Assembly (NCBI GenBank): GCA_905221605.1
Contig: CAJNDS010000191.1
Span: 677,501 to 741,500 of the forward strand
Length of the DNA stretch: 64,000 bases
Reading direction: 5' to 3'
DNA from: Symbiodinium natans
Taxonomy: Eukaryota > Sar > Dinophyceae > Suessiales > Symbiodiniaceae
Position 1 is the first letter of the stretch. Each line of letters starts with the position of its first letter. Positions 33,603-47,485 of the stretch are shown in pieces. The position numbers were made by a program, and so were the translations under genes. The notes beneath the pieces are model-generated. The model had not been told where the DNA came from. It ran no database searches and saw only the letters and a list, made by a program, of their open reading frames with translations.

Positions 33603-36522
33603 TTCTGGGCCAGCACCGCTGAGGCTAAACTTGGCCCTATAAGCTCCCTATAAGCTTCAAGCCCTGCCCATCTCCCGACACTGGCATCGCACGCGACAGG
33701 CCCAGACCCTGAACCCACAACAGCTCTTATGATAAAACCATAACACAATATAGCATAACATAGTATATAATATAATATACTGCAAGATAATATACGATAT
33801 AATATACTCTCCTGATCTTCCGACAAGGACAAGCTCCGTAGCAGACAAAACCGTCGGCGCTGATTGCCAGCTATCTTGTACATGCAACTACCATGTCCCG
33901 AGTCGTCTCGCCGTCGCTCGCGCCGGCAGTCCAAACACTAAACAAGTGAGCAACAACAAACCCACAGGCCAACATTGGCCCAAGCCCAACTCCTGCAGAA
34001 GTGGGTTTAGCTTGGAGCCCCGCTCAAACTCGTAGTCGGTGTCTCTGTACTCGAACATTGCCGACTGCACCATGCCACGCGCGTCCTGGTCCGATGGCAG
34101 GCGAAGAGTCTTGAACCGCTAAATCGGCTATTCTGAAATCAAGGGTGGCCCTCGAAATAAGATCCGCTTCAACCCAATAGCGAAAATATCAATAAATGTC
34201 CCAGGGCCTCCCTAGAAAAGAAGTACTGTACCAGCAGCACTGCCTCATTACGTCAGGGAGGTTCTCAGATTGGAAATGGGGAAGTAGGACCTACATTTTC
34301 CGAAAAAACTTCCCGACTACAGTTCGCAAGGAATGGCGTGCGATGCCCAAACCCTTCTTTTTCCATCTGGGTTGGGAGGGGATGCCAGAAAAGCAGCATG
34401 CATGACCTGATCAGCTCTAGGGACTGACACGCCACACACGCCCTACACATTTCACTGGAAAGCTCAAACATGACCACCGCGAGACTACAAAGACTCAACC
34501 CGAAAACTTAAACCCCTGAGAGGAGCCCCCCACAACCGAACCGAAAGCTGCGAGACTCCCACCTCAGATTCGGCTTCGGACCCTGAGTTATTCTCAAAGT
34601 CACCATTGTTGCCTAGGCAGGGACGCATTCTCACAGCAGGTGGAGCTGCGGCTCCTTTTTGGTTGGACACCCGTAAGTCGGCTTTTGGATTTGGGTTTTC
34701 GTTCTCTGCCTACAATTGCTGAAGTCATCCACCTTTATGCAGCGAGTTGTTCGTTTTCCATTCACCTTTGAGAGTCGGCCAGAAAAGTGTCTAAGGAACG
34801 ACAGCGATATCATGTCACAGCACTCGGGCAGCGAACCCGACAGTCAAAGGTGCCTGGGGGCTCAAGGGCTACGTAAAGGGTAGTTTCAGAGGCCTCAGGA
34901 CTCAAGGAATGGAGGGTTTGTACAAGAGTTTCCGGAGAACAGCAATTCTACGGGACCAGAAACCCTTGCCGTAGCCTCGTCCTTAGTCCCACGAAAGATC
35001 ATGCAAGCGAAGGTCGTGGTTGTGGGTAGAAAGACGCTACCATGGAAGCTACAAATTCTTCGTTGGCAACCTCGAAAAACTCAGCAGATGGCGAAATAAC
35101 CTCAGGCATAGGTTTGGGAGAGGGAAAGCGGCAGAATGTGCAGTGAGGTAAGCGCGCGGCCGTAAGTGGGGCTGACACTGCGCTGACTGCCAGCGCTGAA
35201 CACCGGCGAGCCAGACTGCGCGGGCACGAGACTACTGCCGACTTGCTGCGGAATCTGGGGAGCGAAATGGCCTGTATCAGGGTTCTAGGCTCAGAGCTTG
35301 GGATGTTCTTTGCTACCTGTGTTGCCCACCATTTTTTTGCGGGCTCAGGGGTTTTAAGCTCGCGGACAGCTGGCACCCAAAACTCCACTTCAACCCCAAA
35401 GCACCGAACTCCACTCCTCGACACTGACACCTGCAGACATGGGTGTGACCTCCGGAAGGCCCCCGGCCTCTGAACGATCCGACATGCCAGACGGACCACC
35501 CTGCTGCAGAATTGGTGTGGGCTGTCGGGCTCTGAATGCTTGATGTGCTAGGCTTTCTGGCTTTGGGGGCATGGCTTGCCCGTGTCCAGTGATTGGGCCG
35601 TACTGGCACGCTGTTTAGGCATGGCTAGGCGGGCCGCATACCTGCGTAGGTCTGGTTTAGAGCTTTGTTAGGGTTGAAGTGACAATCTCAGAACCTCAGA
35701 AACACGACAATGGTACAACTGCCGACAGACAGCGCCCACGATCAGCCCTTCCCCAACCATGAGGACCGTACATGTATAGCTAGAAGATACTACGAGACTG
35801 GGAAGTCTACCCCTAAACCAAGAAGAACCTGCGGTTCCTTCAGCATGGAACGATTCCGGGCTGAGGCCATGCACTCAGGCCAAGATCTGTTCATCTAAAA
35901 GGGTATCAAGAGAGTTCTTGCTGGAGTTTCAAGTGCCGCTCAGGCGGCCTCCAAAGCCCGCAGAAGGAGCCATGCCCCCGTCTCCCCTTTCGCTGTGAGC
36001 CGGTGAAGTTGCGTTTGGTTCTGCGCTCCTGGTAGGTTTAAAGTTTAGGGTTTGGACAAGAAGTAGGCAACTGAACGAAGCAGGCAAAAAGCTGCTGCAG
36101 CTGCAGCGTCCGGGCCCTATCATGAGCCAATTAGAAACAACATGTCGGAGTATTGCCTGTTGCCTGTTGCCGAGCATGTATGGTGGTGACCGGCTAGGCA
36201 CTAGACACAACGGGGCCGCATATCCACAAGCCTTAGGGATTGAGGCTTCCGGGTGTTTCAGTGTAGTGGTTCAAGGTACTAGAACCTGGAAGTGGCTCAA
36301 CTGTGACCGTGTTGCTGGTGCTTAGGGAACTTAAGAGGAAAGTTTGGGAGGTTCGTGGCAGCTATGCAAGGATGGCGCCCCATTTTCCTGCGCCGACGCA
36401 CCACTCCTCCATCTTCGGCCAGGTGGCGGCAGCTCGGCCTGCCAGCTAAGATGGTTGACCCCAGATCTCCTAGAACCACTCGTGAACCCAAAAGGTTCGG
36501 CCCCGAGCCCAAAAAAAACACC

Positions 36523-37133
<611 letters not shown>

Positions 37134-39240
37134 GACAACTACGACAACTACGACAACTACTACAACTACTACAACTACTACTGCTACAAACGTTGGGGAC
37201 CCTGCCACGGCATCGCCCAGCAGATCGCGCCATCCAGGACACAGCCTCAGGGCGAAGCAGCTGAAAGCTTTGGATGCTTGCCAAGGGGGTTGTGCAGCAT
37301 AGGGCATAGGGTGTGCTATCAGGCGTGGCGTGAGGTTGTGCACGTTGGAGTAACAGGCGAGTGACGCGTATATTTCCTCAACCACACAGACTCAAAAGTA
37401 TGTGAAAAACTTTCTTGCTCGACTCGAACTGCGCTACTCCACTCCCGAAGACCAGCCTCGAAAACTGGCTGGGGCGTTTCATCATGGTTTCTTTTGTTCA
37501 AAGAGGTTTGGTGGCAAAATGTTCGTGGCTTCAGGCTCGTTTTTTCGGCTTCATTAGGGCCTATTCGGGCTTTAGGTTTAGGGATGGAGGGACCGGCGCT
37601 GATTCCGTTGCGTTCTGCTGCGGGATGAGGCACCGGCGTATCTGCATCCTCCGGATATGCCTGGAAGACCTGTTGAGGAGGGCTATGCGGAAAGGCAAGC
37701 TTGTCACTTTACTACCCTCTTGCACTCCAGGATTCGGAATGTAATTTTGAAAGAGGTTCCATAGCGCTTTGAGCCTTTCTGGAAACCCGAGGCTTACCAG
37801 CACCACTCACTGCCATGGTCGGAGCCCTGAACCCTGTAACCGTATGGCCTTGCAGCTCCCAAACCCCTAAGGGCGTTGAGATGGATTTTGCACAATTCAA
37901 ACACGAGTGCCTTCCTCCGTGGCGATTTCTCTGAACCACGCTCAAGCACCTCCGATCCCCGCCTCCAGAAGGGAGGTGTCGGTCCTTGCCGCCCAAGTCG
38001 TGTGAACGGGATGTATCAGATCATGCCATGTCAGGCAAAACGGCAAAAGCGATTTTTTGTCTCCATGGCGATTGGACTGACGGGGCTCGCGCCCTAATCC
38101 CATCCCATCTGACTCCTCGGCTATAGAAACTATACATCCCAGGGACAAAGAGGCACGAGGCCAACACGGCGTTCGCAGCAGAAAAGGATGGCAACTGATG
38201 GACCGTGGAGGCTCAATGACAAGGACTGCGGCGAACGTCCGTCCCATGAAAAATGCAGGATGATCCCAACTTCAGGTCTCTCAAAGCTGGAAAGCTGTCG
38301 AAAGCCATCATCCTGATGATCGAGCCAATTTCAAAAGTGTGGTTGTTGAAAGCAATGCTCAATTGGGTTAAGCACAGACGTATTTTACATGCGTCACAGG
38401 TTGCACAACTACGTGACGCCCGCTGCGTGACGCATTGGTCAAAGGCCAAAGCTGTGCAGTACCGATCTGTACTGCTGCACATTGCATGGGCAGTCCGTGC
38501 ACGGCTTCCTGCGGCGGAAGATCGCGAAGATCGCATGCCGAATTAAGGCGGGACACTTTGAGGTCTCAAGAGGCATGCGATGATGAGCTCGGACAAGATA
38601 CGAGTCAAGCCAATGCCAAAATGTCCCGGCCCGCCACGTGGACTTGGATTCAACAGGCCAGGCTTGTATTTTGTGCCCAGGCCCAAAATGCAAGTCACAT
38701 TATGGCAGGTTCCGGCAAGCAGCCACCAGGGAGGTAGAGAACTTGCTGCCGGCCAGATGAGCACACCAGACTTCGCACATCAGTGCACATGCTAGGCCGT
38801 GAGCTTCTGCCATGCAGGGGTGACATTGAGATACCAGGCTCTTCCATCTGTGGCAGAAGTCTCCCTCCAGGCGAGCACATAGCATGCTCCGTGATGCCAA
38901 AAAGCACACAAAGCCTATCTGCACAACGCTTTGGGACTCTCAGTCGTTCTCCCGGTCTTTCTCATCTGCTAAAGGTCCCGACCCTCTGAGGCTGGCAGCC
39001 GCGCTGGAAATCCCAACCCCTCAACATCTTGGACTTTCATGCGCAAACCAGCCGCCACACCTTGTATCCCCCAAACCCGACCAGGCTCCCATCCGCTGAA
39101 AAACCGACCCTGCTTTGGCCAGCTTTAGGCCAAGAAATGGCAGGGCGATCGACATGAGCGGAGCTTGCTCTCCTTGGTCGTGCAAGCTCAGCAGCCGAAC
39201 TCAGGCTGCAAGGGGAGGGCAGGGGGGGGGGGGGGGGGGG

Positions 39241-39353
39241 GGGATGTTCCTTTTCGATGTTCCCTTGTACTAACAGTAGGGACTATAGTATCCCCGAATG
39301 TAATCCCTGTTAAGGACTGTTATGGACTGTTAGTATAAGGGGGAGCATCCCAA
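39241..39353. repeat. GGGATGTTCCC element, copy f
   Basis: The left end is disturbed by a G run (GGGATGTTCCTTTTCGATGT then TCCCTTGTACTAACAG). The right end is GGACTGTTAGTATAAGGGGG followed by AGCATCCCAA, preceded by an extra duplicated GGACTGTTA. Confidence 0.8.
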
Positions 39354-39459
39354 GCGCGGGGGGGCAAGCTGCAAGGCTTCTTGGCACCTTACCTAGCTGT
39401 ACAGGCATACTGAAAGTCCAACACAAGTCATGTGCGTATATGTATATCTATGTCTGTGT

Positions 39460-39480
39460 ATATATATATATATATATAAT
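39460..39480. repeat. TA microsatellite
   Basis: A short TATATA run after TATGTATATCTATGTCTGTG. Confidence 0.8.
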
Positions 39481-39698
39481 GTGTTTTGTCTTCTCGTTCC
39501 TTTGCAATATACCATGAGTTGTTTGTTGCTATGGCGGGTGGGCTTTTCGTCTTGCCACCCCTGAGAACCGGAAGTTGCGCTGAGGCGGCGGCAACTGGCT
39601 CGACGCATTGGCCGCGCGGGCTTTCCGCCACCGCCGCGGGACCTCTCGAGTTGTCGGCTGCGAAACCATGGGCCTCCCCCTCAACTTCTGGAACCTTG

Positions 39699-39821
39699 TT
39701 GGGATGTTCCCCCCCTTTTTCTAAGAGCCCTTTGTAGGGATTATAATGGGGGGGTACTAGTAGGAATTATAATGAGAGGGTACTAGAACCCCTATTGTAG
39801 TATTAAGGGGGAACATCCCAA
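39699..39821. repeat. GGGATGTTCCC element, copy g, with 8-bp flanking duplication
   Basis: Terminal repeats TTGGGATGTTCCCCCCCTTT and TATTAAGGGGGAACATCCCAA. GGAACCTT is present on both sides (39690-39697 and 39822-39829), the clearest target-site duplication in the window. The interior has a duplicated GG(G/A)ATTATAATG(G/A)G(G/A)GGGTACTAG. Confidence 0.9.
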
Positions 39822-39909
39822 GGAACCTTCAAAAACCTGCAGGTCGCGATGGTCGCTGAAGAATGGAAGAGTCCAGAACCCGGTCACGTCCCAACACGCT
39901 GCAAGGGTG

Positions 39910-39957
39910 TAGGGTTTAGGGTTTAGGGTTTAGGGTTTAGGGTTTAGGGTTTAGGGC
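39910..39957. repeat. TTTAGGG array
   Basis: Six to seven perfect copies. Confidence 0.93.
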
Positions 39958-40227
39958 AAGGGGTGGGATGCAATGCTGGAAGGTCCGCTCAGGCCCTCAG
40001 GTACGAATCCGCACCCTCGTCCCATTCTCCACAACTCGGAGACGTGGAACGGATCCAACCCAGCTGGAACCCAAAAGCCCTACAAGAGGGCAGGGTCTTC
40101 AAGCCAGCAGCATCCCTCAACCCTGAACCACACCCTAAACCCTACAAAACGTCTGGGTCCAACCCCTTCAAATAATAGACGTCCCAAAGACTTTGTCAAC
40201 GTTTGACTATGGGCGGCCATGCCATGA

Positions 40228-40335
40228 AGAAACGGCAGGGTTTAGGGCTTAGGGCTTAGGGCTTAGGGCCTAGGGCTTAGGGCTTAGGGCTCGCTTAGGG
40301 TTTCTTAACTAGGGTTCAGGGTTTAGGGTTTGGGG
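40228..40335. repeat. CTTAGGG-dominated array
   Basis: TTTAGGG passes into six or more CTTAGGG/CCTAGGG units and back again, showing local homogenisation of a variant. Confidence 0.88.
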
Positions 40336-42459
40336 GAGTTACTAAGCTACCCTGGCAAAGGCCGCCACGAGTGCCACAAGGATTCATGCGGGTGCCCAAC
40401 ACCATAAAAACCCTTAGAATCGGAACTTTATCAAGAAACCCCCTGCCCCCACCCCCCCACCCCCCCCCCCCCCCCCCCCCCGCTCCCTCCCAAAAAAAAC
40501 CTTGTCATAGGACCCAAAAAACCCAAAAACCCCAAAAAACACAAAAAAAAACACCAAAAAGAACCAAAATGTCAGGAAACCCCCTGTCTCTCCGAGCGCC
40601 TTCCCGGCTTGCCCTTCAGCGATGGGCCCCCAAAGCCTGAGCGTCTTTTCACCCCTACTTCTTGCGGGGTTTAGAGTTTAGGGTTTCGGGTTTAGGGTTT
40701 GGGGTTTGGGGTTTCGGGTTAAACCTCGAATGTCTGGCAAAGAGTGAGGGAGAGAAAGGAGGAAAAAAAATTGCGATGCGAGGGACGCTTTCCTGACCAA
40801 GCTAACCTAGACGAATACGCAGAACTCCGGACAGGTTGAAGGGCACGTGTCACAGCCGCGAAGCCCTACAACCTACGGACTACGTAAAACTTCAACCGCC
40901 GCCTCACGCTGCCAAAGGGTTCCTGTGAAAATGCCGACCTCTGGCAGCGCCTCAAGCACTATCAACTCTTACGGCTCACCTTCAATTATAGGGTAGGAAT
41001 TTGGGGTTTCTGGGTTTTGGGGTTTCAGGGCGTTTTTGAGTCCGGGTTTTAGAGGTTGGCAGTGGAGGGCTTCCTCGACTTCCGCGCCAAGCTGCTGTTC
41101 CACAGCATCGCCTCACAGGGCAGTGTGGGTCGAGATATCTGTTTAGGGTTTAGGGTTTAGGATTTAGGGTTTAGGGTTAGCTAAATCCCACAATCCTCGC
41201 ACCTGGCGGGTGGACTTCGGTTAGCGGTCGGGGTGGGGAAAGGGGGCGAAGGCTGGTGGCGTTGCTGTGTTTAGGTGTGTAAGCGGCTGGGGCGTGTAAG
41301 AATCAGGGGTAAACCCTAAACCCTAAACACTAAACCCCTGAATGAGGCTCAGATTTCAATCGTTTTGTTCACTTCAGGACAAGCTTGGCATTTGTAGGGC
41401 TTCCCCCCATCCCTCCCCCCCGACAGGAGCAAGCCCAGGAAGAGGAAAGTCCGGAAACCTTGGTCGAGCGAAGGTTCACAGGGTGAGGGGCAGCACATAC
41501 AAAAGACAACGTTGCTACGCAAGTCAAGGGGCATTAAGACACTAAACATCACTAAACTGATGTCGAGAGGGGCAGCCGTGAAGCAGGAGCAGAGTGACAA
41601 AACAAGTCGTTCGCAAACCCCCTTCCAAAGCCCTCTTCCACATGAGATCCACACATATTAAGACCCCAATGCAGCATCATCCCTCGGTATATGTGACACT
41701 GAGCTGTCCCGTCACTCTAGTTTGGGGTTTAGGCCTTCCATGCAGGAAACGGGTGCAGCCTATACCTGACCCTGCACGGTATGAGACCTGTAGCCCAGGG
41801 ACGAAGCAGCAAATGGCGGTCCGAGCGGTGGCATTTGGTGGGGCCACTGACCTCAGGCACCGGATGCAAGCCTAAACCCTAAACCAAGGAGATGTCAGGA
41901 TTCGCGGAAAGGGTGCTCCAGATTCTGCCCAGATTCCTCTAGAGCGGTTCCGACAGGGAGAAGAGGGAACAGAGGCAGAAAAAGTGTTTAGAACCTAGGG
42001 TCTCAACACCGAAATTCTGCAGTAGCCACCTCCTTGCTAAGGAGACACCCACGTGGACTGCAGGAAACAGGTCTCTCGCTTTGCTGTTGGATGGTAGTGT
42101 CTTAGAGGTGTAGAGTTGGTGCGGCTTGGGAGCAAATAATCTGCTGCCGGACTTGTTCTCGACAAAGCTGATCCATCCAACCTTGGCAAGTCTTGCTGGT
42201 CTCGTAGGTCTGAGAATGGCACATACAGTACATATACACACCGTGGTGTTCTCACAACGAGCTCCAAATCCGCCGAGTGCCGGGAAGAGCACAGTTTGCA
42301 CATTCTCGTCACACCAAGAACCTCTCCCAACAACCTTCAAAAATCAAAGGACCCGCCTTCCTTCCACCCGACCTCCCGGCCAACCAACCACCTCCTCAGA
42401 ACCCCCCCTCCCCGGGCCCTCCTGTCCCATACGTTTCTCCGACTCAGAACTCTCGGAAA

Positions 42460-42500
42460 ACCCTAAACCCTAAACCCTAAACCCTAAACCCTAAACCCTG
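42460..42500. repeat. CCCTAAA array
   Basis: Six perfect copies. Confidence 0.92.
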
Positions 42501-43546
42501 TGCTGCAAGATTGATTTGCTCTGGAAGCGTGCTGTCCGCAGTCTTTGGGGCCTTGGGTGTGGCAGGGGTCTCACATCCTCGAGGCACTCTCCGCCTGCGA
42601 CTGGCAACAGGGTCGTGCTGCTGCGTGCTTCCGTGCTTCTCAAGACCAAGCCCGGAAACCTTAGGCCTAAGGTGGTTCCAAGGCGGCAGTTGCCGGAGTG
42701 AGAGCTTCTTGGTCGGTTTGGGGTTTAGCATTTGAAGCGCCCTTAGCTGCGACTCAGTGCCTAAAACAATGAGTGCGCTCAAGCTGCTGATCTCTTCTCG
42801 CAGCTGCTTCTCGTGGTCTTTAGGATGATGCCTTTGTGTTCGTTTAAGGACGGTTCAGGACGTTTGGCCGAAGTGCAGGGAAACCACTTTTGGCTTGGAT
42901 GAAGAACCTACTCTGAGGGTGTGGCTCAGGGTTAAGGGCTGAAAGGGCGTTGGGTTTGCAGGGGCCACTCTCTTTGCACACTTACTTCATGCTTCCTGCT
43001 CTCCACGGTTCCAGCTGCCTTCCCAGGGCTGAGGGGCTTAAACGCGCTGTTCATGAACCCTGCTCCAATCTTCCCCCCTAAACCCCAGACCAGTCGCCCT
43101 GAACCCCGAAGCTTCGACCAGCAAACCCTCAACCCCCGAGCCCCAAACCCTGGAACCTCCTCCTCACGGGGCTTTGGTCGACTGCAGGGTTTAGGGGGTC
43201 CATCCACTCCTTCGTACATTTTAAGAACCCGCCAACATGAAAAAACTCCGCCTATGCTAGAATCTACTAGGAGGGAGTACTTTAAAAACCATGAACCCCA
43301 AACCCCAGACGGGAGGGACCTCATATTTCGCAACTGGGCCATGCCCACGCGAGGCTTCACAGTCAGTTCCGGATTTTTGGGGTCTAGAATTTAGGGTGGA
43401 TGGCTGAACTGCCAAGCATCAGAAGCTTAGAACTACTTCTGCTCGAGCTTTGGCTTGAGATTTCGGGGTGGCTTCCGTGCATGTTTCATACCAACGGCTC
43501 CAGCTCGAGGCATCCTGGCTCCAACATGAATCTTGCTAGCCCAATA

Positions 43547-43634
43547 ACCATATTGTAATAAGGGTACCCTTTTTGGGGTTGGTTGCTGCATAGAATCCCA
43601 AAAAGGGCAAAAGCGTGCCGCTGGGCTACCAAAA
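43547..43634. repeat. GGGTACCCTTTTGGGG element, copy b
   Basis: ATATTGTAATAAGGGTACCC, TTTTTGGGGTT, then CCCAAAAAGGGCAAAAGCGT and GCCGCTGGGCTACCAAAAA. Confidence 0.8.
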
Positions 43635-43709
43635 AATAGCAAGCATTTAAGGGGGGGGGGGGGACTTGGGAGGAATTCGGCTCCTACAAGGGTAGCTGTC
43701 TGAATTGGC

Positions 43710-43791
43710 GTCCTACGAAAATGGGGACCCCCAGTATTCCCTGATAAACAGGAGCCCACACAAGGCACGCCAAATTTTCGGAAAACCCCAT
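43710..43791. repeat. CCGAA palindromic element, copy f
   Basis: Left GCGTCCTACGAAAATGGGGA; right ACGCCAAATTTTCGGAAAAC and CCCAT. It lies about 75 bp from the GGGTACCC element. Confidence 0.68.
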
Positions 43792-45179
43792 ATAGTACGG
43801 CACCTCATAATCTCATAAGAAGGAGCCCCCCCCCAAAAAAAAAAAAAAAATCAAAAAAGGTAGCCCGAATTTCGAGAACTGCCCACAACCTAGCTCGCCT
43901 CGTCTCATTGCCTGCAAGGGGCCAGAGCACATCTCGCAGATTTCGGCTGTGTTCCACGGGGTCCTGCTCAGGCGCTTCTGAATGCAGTGTTACGACAGAA
44001 AGCATGCTTGGGCTTTCGTGCTACAGCCGAGGAGTCCGAACAGTTGAGAAACAGCTTCGAAGACCCGAGATGGCAAACTCGACCCCGGAATCCTGAACAA
44101 CATGATGCCGAAGTGTCAAGCAACGAATCCGACGCCGACCTACATCGATGCAGGGTTTTCGGCCCACCTGTGAGCTGGGGCTACAGTGCCCCAACCTTAC
44201 CCGCAACAGGAGAATTCCAGGGAGGAACATACCATCTTTCCCGTCCTCGATGTGCAAGTGCCCCTCTGTACCTGGGCTTATAGCTTGGGGGGCTCTGCAA
44301 TTCAAGCTTGTTGGAGCCCTGGGATCCGATTCCCCTCGAAGCGGGACTGCGAGGAGAGTTTACGGCTGGCTCTCGCGCACGGATGCTTCTCGGCAGGGCT
44401 AACAAGGCACCGGCAGGACTTGGAGCCACCAGTATATGGGTGGCTGTCAATATTCCTTCTTCCAGGAACGGCGGATGCTGAAAAAATCATGGTGCCGCCT
44501 TATGACTAGAAGGAAAGCGAAGGTCTGGAACGATGGCTTTGGCAAGTACAGAAGTGTAGTACTAATTCTTGTTCCCTATGCAAAAACCTCGCAAAACACA
44601 CTAGCGCCGTCATTTTAAAACTCAAGCATCGTCTTCGGAACTACTGGAGCTACTTGAGCTCGAGCTAGTAGTGCTTTGCTCTCTTCCAGGTTGGCCATGT
44701 TTCAAATCAGCTGTCTGAGTACTGCTTTATGTCTTGGATGGGCAAGTGGCCACCGCAAGCAGTTTCCCTTCATAGAGCCTGAAACCTGCATATACGCATG
44801 GTGCCGCCTCGTGGCGAAGACATAAACCAGGAAGAGCGGAACTTCATATCGCACTTGCATCACATTTACATACATGGTATTTTGACGTCCGCCCATTTTA
44901 TGGGTCTGTGACAGTCGAATCTCGGCATCAATCTCTCAGAGCCCGGCCACACCCGGATTTCAGGAACCGACTGTCTTACCATGCCTTGCAGGGGGCCTCC
45001 TCAGTTTTTAGGGTTTAGGGTTGCGGGCTCCCCCCCCCAACCTTCCCCCCCCCCTTCCCCCCCCCCGCCCTACAAAAAAAAACTCTCTGCTGCCCCAGTG
45101 GCGGCCCTTGAGCTCTGCGAGGAGCTCATGGTCAAGCGGCAGCCCGCGGGATTTCTTGCCGAGGCGAACCGAAATCACC

Positions 45180-45229
45180 TGCAGGGTTTAGGGTTTAGGG
45201 TTTAGGGTTTAGGTTTAGGGTTTAGGGTG
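45180..45229. repeat. TTTAGGG array
   Basis: About seven copies, one shortened to TTAGGTT. Confidence 0.92.
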
Positions 45230-46168
45230 CATTGTGTCGGGTGCGGGTGCAAAAGCGCCCACACTCCGCGTTCTGTCCCCCCCCCCCCGCTCCAAATGGT
45301 ACCCTCTGACCATTGACCCTAAAAAAAATCCTCGAACTATGGATCGAAGGTGACACGGGAGGGATGTGTTTGGGTTGTTTATACATTAGCTATATCATAC
45401 AGAGATATCAATACAGGCAAGTACTCAGGCGCCTTTATTATAGTTGACGGGGATGAAACGAACGTGGCATCGCCGACGCCTATAATGGCGCCGGGCACTT
45501 GGTCTGCGACAGGGGACACCCTAGACCCTAAACTTAAACCCACAATGGCAACGTTACACTTTAGCAAACTTCATGGAACATGGCATCTGGGGTTTAGGCT
45601 TCGGGGCTAGGTTGCAATGCGTCCCTTAAAAAGTGCGCCCGCCTCTCGGCCCCAGTTGAAGGGCTCGTACTGGTACGTGGGTCCCAGGGAACCGCCATAG
45701 AAGGCGAAGAAGCCTCCCACCACACTAACGAAAAATCTTGCTTATGAACGACTTGGGTTTTCGGTTTAGCAAGGGCCGAGCATTGAGCCCGAGCCACTCC
45801 GAGTCCTCAACGCCTGCGCTAAGCCCTAAAACCAACCCCTGAACACTTGACCTGAAGCCGAATTCACCGGGAACGGATTGGAACGGTTTGGGCCAAAAAG
45901 TCTTGGCTAGACTTGCTAGACCTGTCTGGGGCGGAGAGGCAACTTAACTTCGGACCTGGGGCCCTGGACATGTTTAAGGGTGCTGAGGCTGCAGGGACTA
46001 GGTCGTATAAATGCAGGAAGGAGTCTTTGGGTCTTTGAGGGTGGCACTGGCAGATCAACTTCAACCCTCGGCGGCCTGCCAGAAGCATCCACAGATCGCC
46101 TCTTGCCAGCTTGGATTTTGGGGCGGGCTGAACTCCAAACATCTCCAAACCCGAAACTGGGCCTGCTC

Positions 46169-46284
46169 GGAGGTTCATGGGTAGATTTTGAAGGGTCTAA
46201 ATAGGGTAATTTTACTTGTACCTTACTTAAGGTACTTGTACATAACCCTACCTTTAACTACCCATGAACTTCCATGAACCTCGA
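46169..46284. repeat. GGAGGTTCATGGG element, copy a
   Basis: Left CGGAGGTTCATGGGTAG, right CTACCCATGAACTTCC followed by a second ATGAACCTCG. The centre is a palindrome of TTACTTGTACC and GGTACTTGTA. Confidence 0.82.
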
Positions 46285-47404
46285 AGTAGGCATACTGGGG
46301 ACTCCAAGACTGCACTCCATCTGACGGTTGCGTATGCTTCGGGACCCCAGCATCTAATGCTTCGTAAGCTCTCGGCTTCCAGCTTGCGGGCTGCTTGTAG
46401 GGCTTAGAGGCTTAGAGTCAAGAAGCCCTACAAAAACACCTTGGGTTTCGGGTTTAGGGTTTGCGGCTGCTAGGGTTGGTGCTTAGGGTTTGATCCCAAA
46501 ACCGCTTCTCTCCTTGCCAGAACTTGTGTGTGGGTCTCAACCGCAAATACCCTTTGGCCCCTCAAACCCGAGCACCCGGCCTGTTTGCATTTTCCATCCA
46601 CTCTCCTGCCGCAACTTACCAGGGCTGAGCAGGACCCAAACCTAAACCCTACGCCCTGCAGTTTACAACTTGGCTCAGGATAGACGCGGCATACAGCCTT
46701 CAGCTACGCAAGCTTGAAGGCTGAACGTTACTGTTCGGGGCCTAGTTGGCTTTTAATGGGTATTTTGGTGGGGAGGCATGAGGAACAAGACATCAGGGAA
46801 CAAGATTGAGGCTTCTGTGTGAATGGGTCTGGGTTGAGAACAACCTTCTGTGTGTATGATTGAAACGCCGAGGCCGACACTGGCGCGCACACACACACCC
46901 ACACACACGGTGGAACCCAAAACTTAACTTCAGGGACAGTAGTTTGACACCCACTGCGAAGAGTGCCCAGGCACCTTGATCTCATCAACTCGATTTTGAA
47001 TCTTCTCGTCGTCTTCCTCAGAGCCCCAAGTTGGGCGGACAAGATTTAGGTTGGGATCTCTTTCACCCCACAGCCTTCACCCGCTCAATCTTGAATCCTC
47101 CTCCGAGGTGAAAGCAACAGCTTAGCAAAGCGTCACATGTACAGGTTCTGCTTCGAGTTGAGGGTTCAACCGCTCACAACTCGGATCAAGGGGCCTTCGT
47201 TTGGCACTTGCTGCCTGATCCGTCGGTGGTGTGTCTGAGCTACTTGACGTGAAGATGCATGGGGGGAGAAAGGAAACATGGTCGCTCTGGGGGGCATCCT
47301 ACATATTAAGGCCCCTGCAGCAGAATGGCTGCCCCAAACTTGCTTGGCGTCTGCTTTTCAGCGACTCTACCAGGCACCCCCCCAAACCCTAAACCCTAAA
47401 CCCT

Positions 47405-47485
47405 AATTCATAGAACCTACTATTAGGGGTACTTTCCCAAATTAGGGTCCCTATTTGGGATAGAACCTACCATAGGACTGGCCAG
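47405..47485. repeat. Short TAGAACCTAC repeat pair
   Basis: ATAGAACCTACTATTAGGGG and ATAGAACCTACCATAGG flank TACTTTCCCAAATTAGGGTC and CCTATTTGGG, a possible small hairpin element. Only one copy was seen. Confidence 0.4.

Larger units (their letters stand above)
28843..36520. other. No gene recognised
   Basis: About 7.7 kb with telomere-like arrays at 31153-31200, 31294-31360, 31405-31440 and 33531-33602, and TACA/CATA-rich tracts near 29.4-29.7 kb and 30.0 kb. AT-rich short-period sequence lies at 33735-33810. Open frames of 100-166 codons (for example minus 35499-34999) lack motifs and could be chance. Confidence 0.45.

Noticed and set aside
34999..35499. 166-codon minus-strand open frame
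   Set aside because: No motif, mixed composition, and plus-strand frames overlap; it could contain a small exon but cannot be supported.
45350..45610. Plus-strand frame starting MTREGCVWVVYTLAISYRDI
   Set aside because: It reads well, but the opposite strand is open with equally plausible composition and the end runs into telomere-type words; undecidable by eye.
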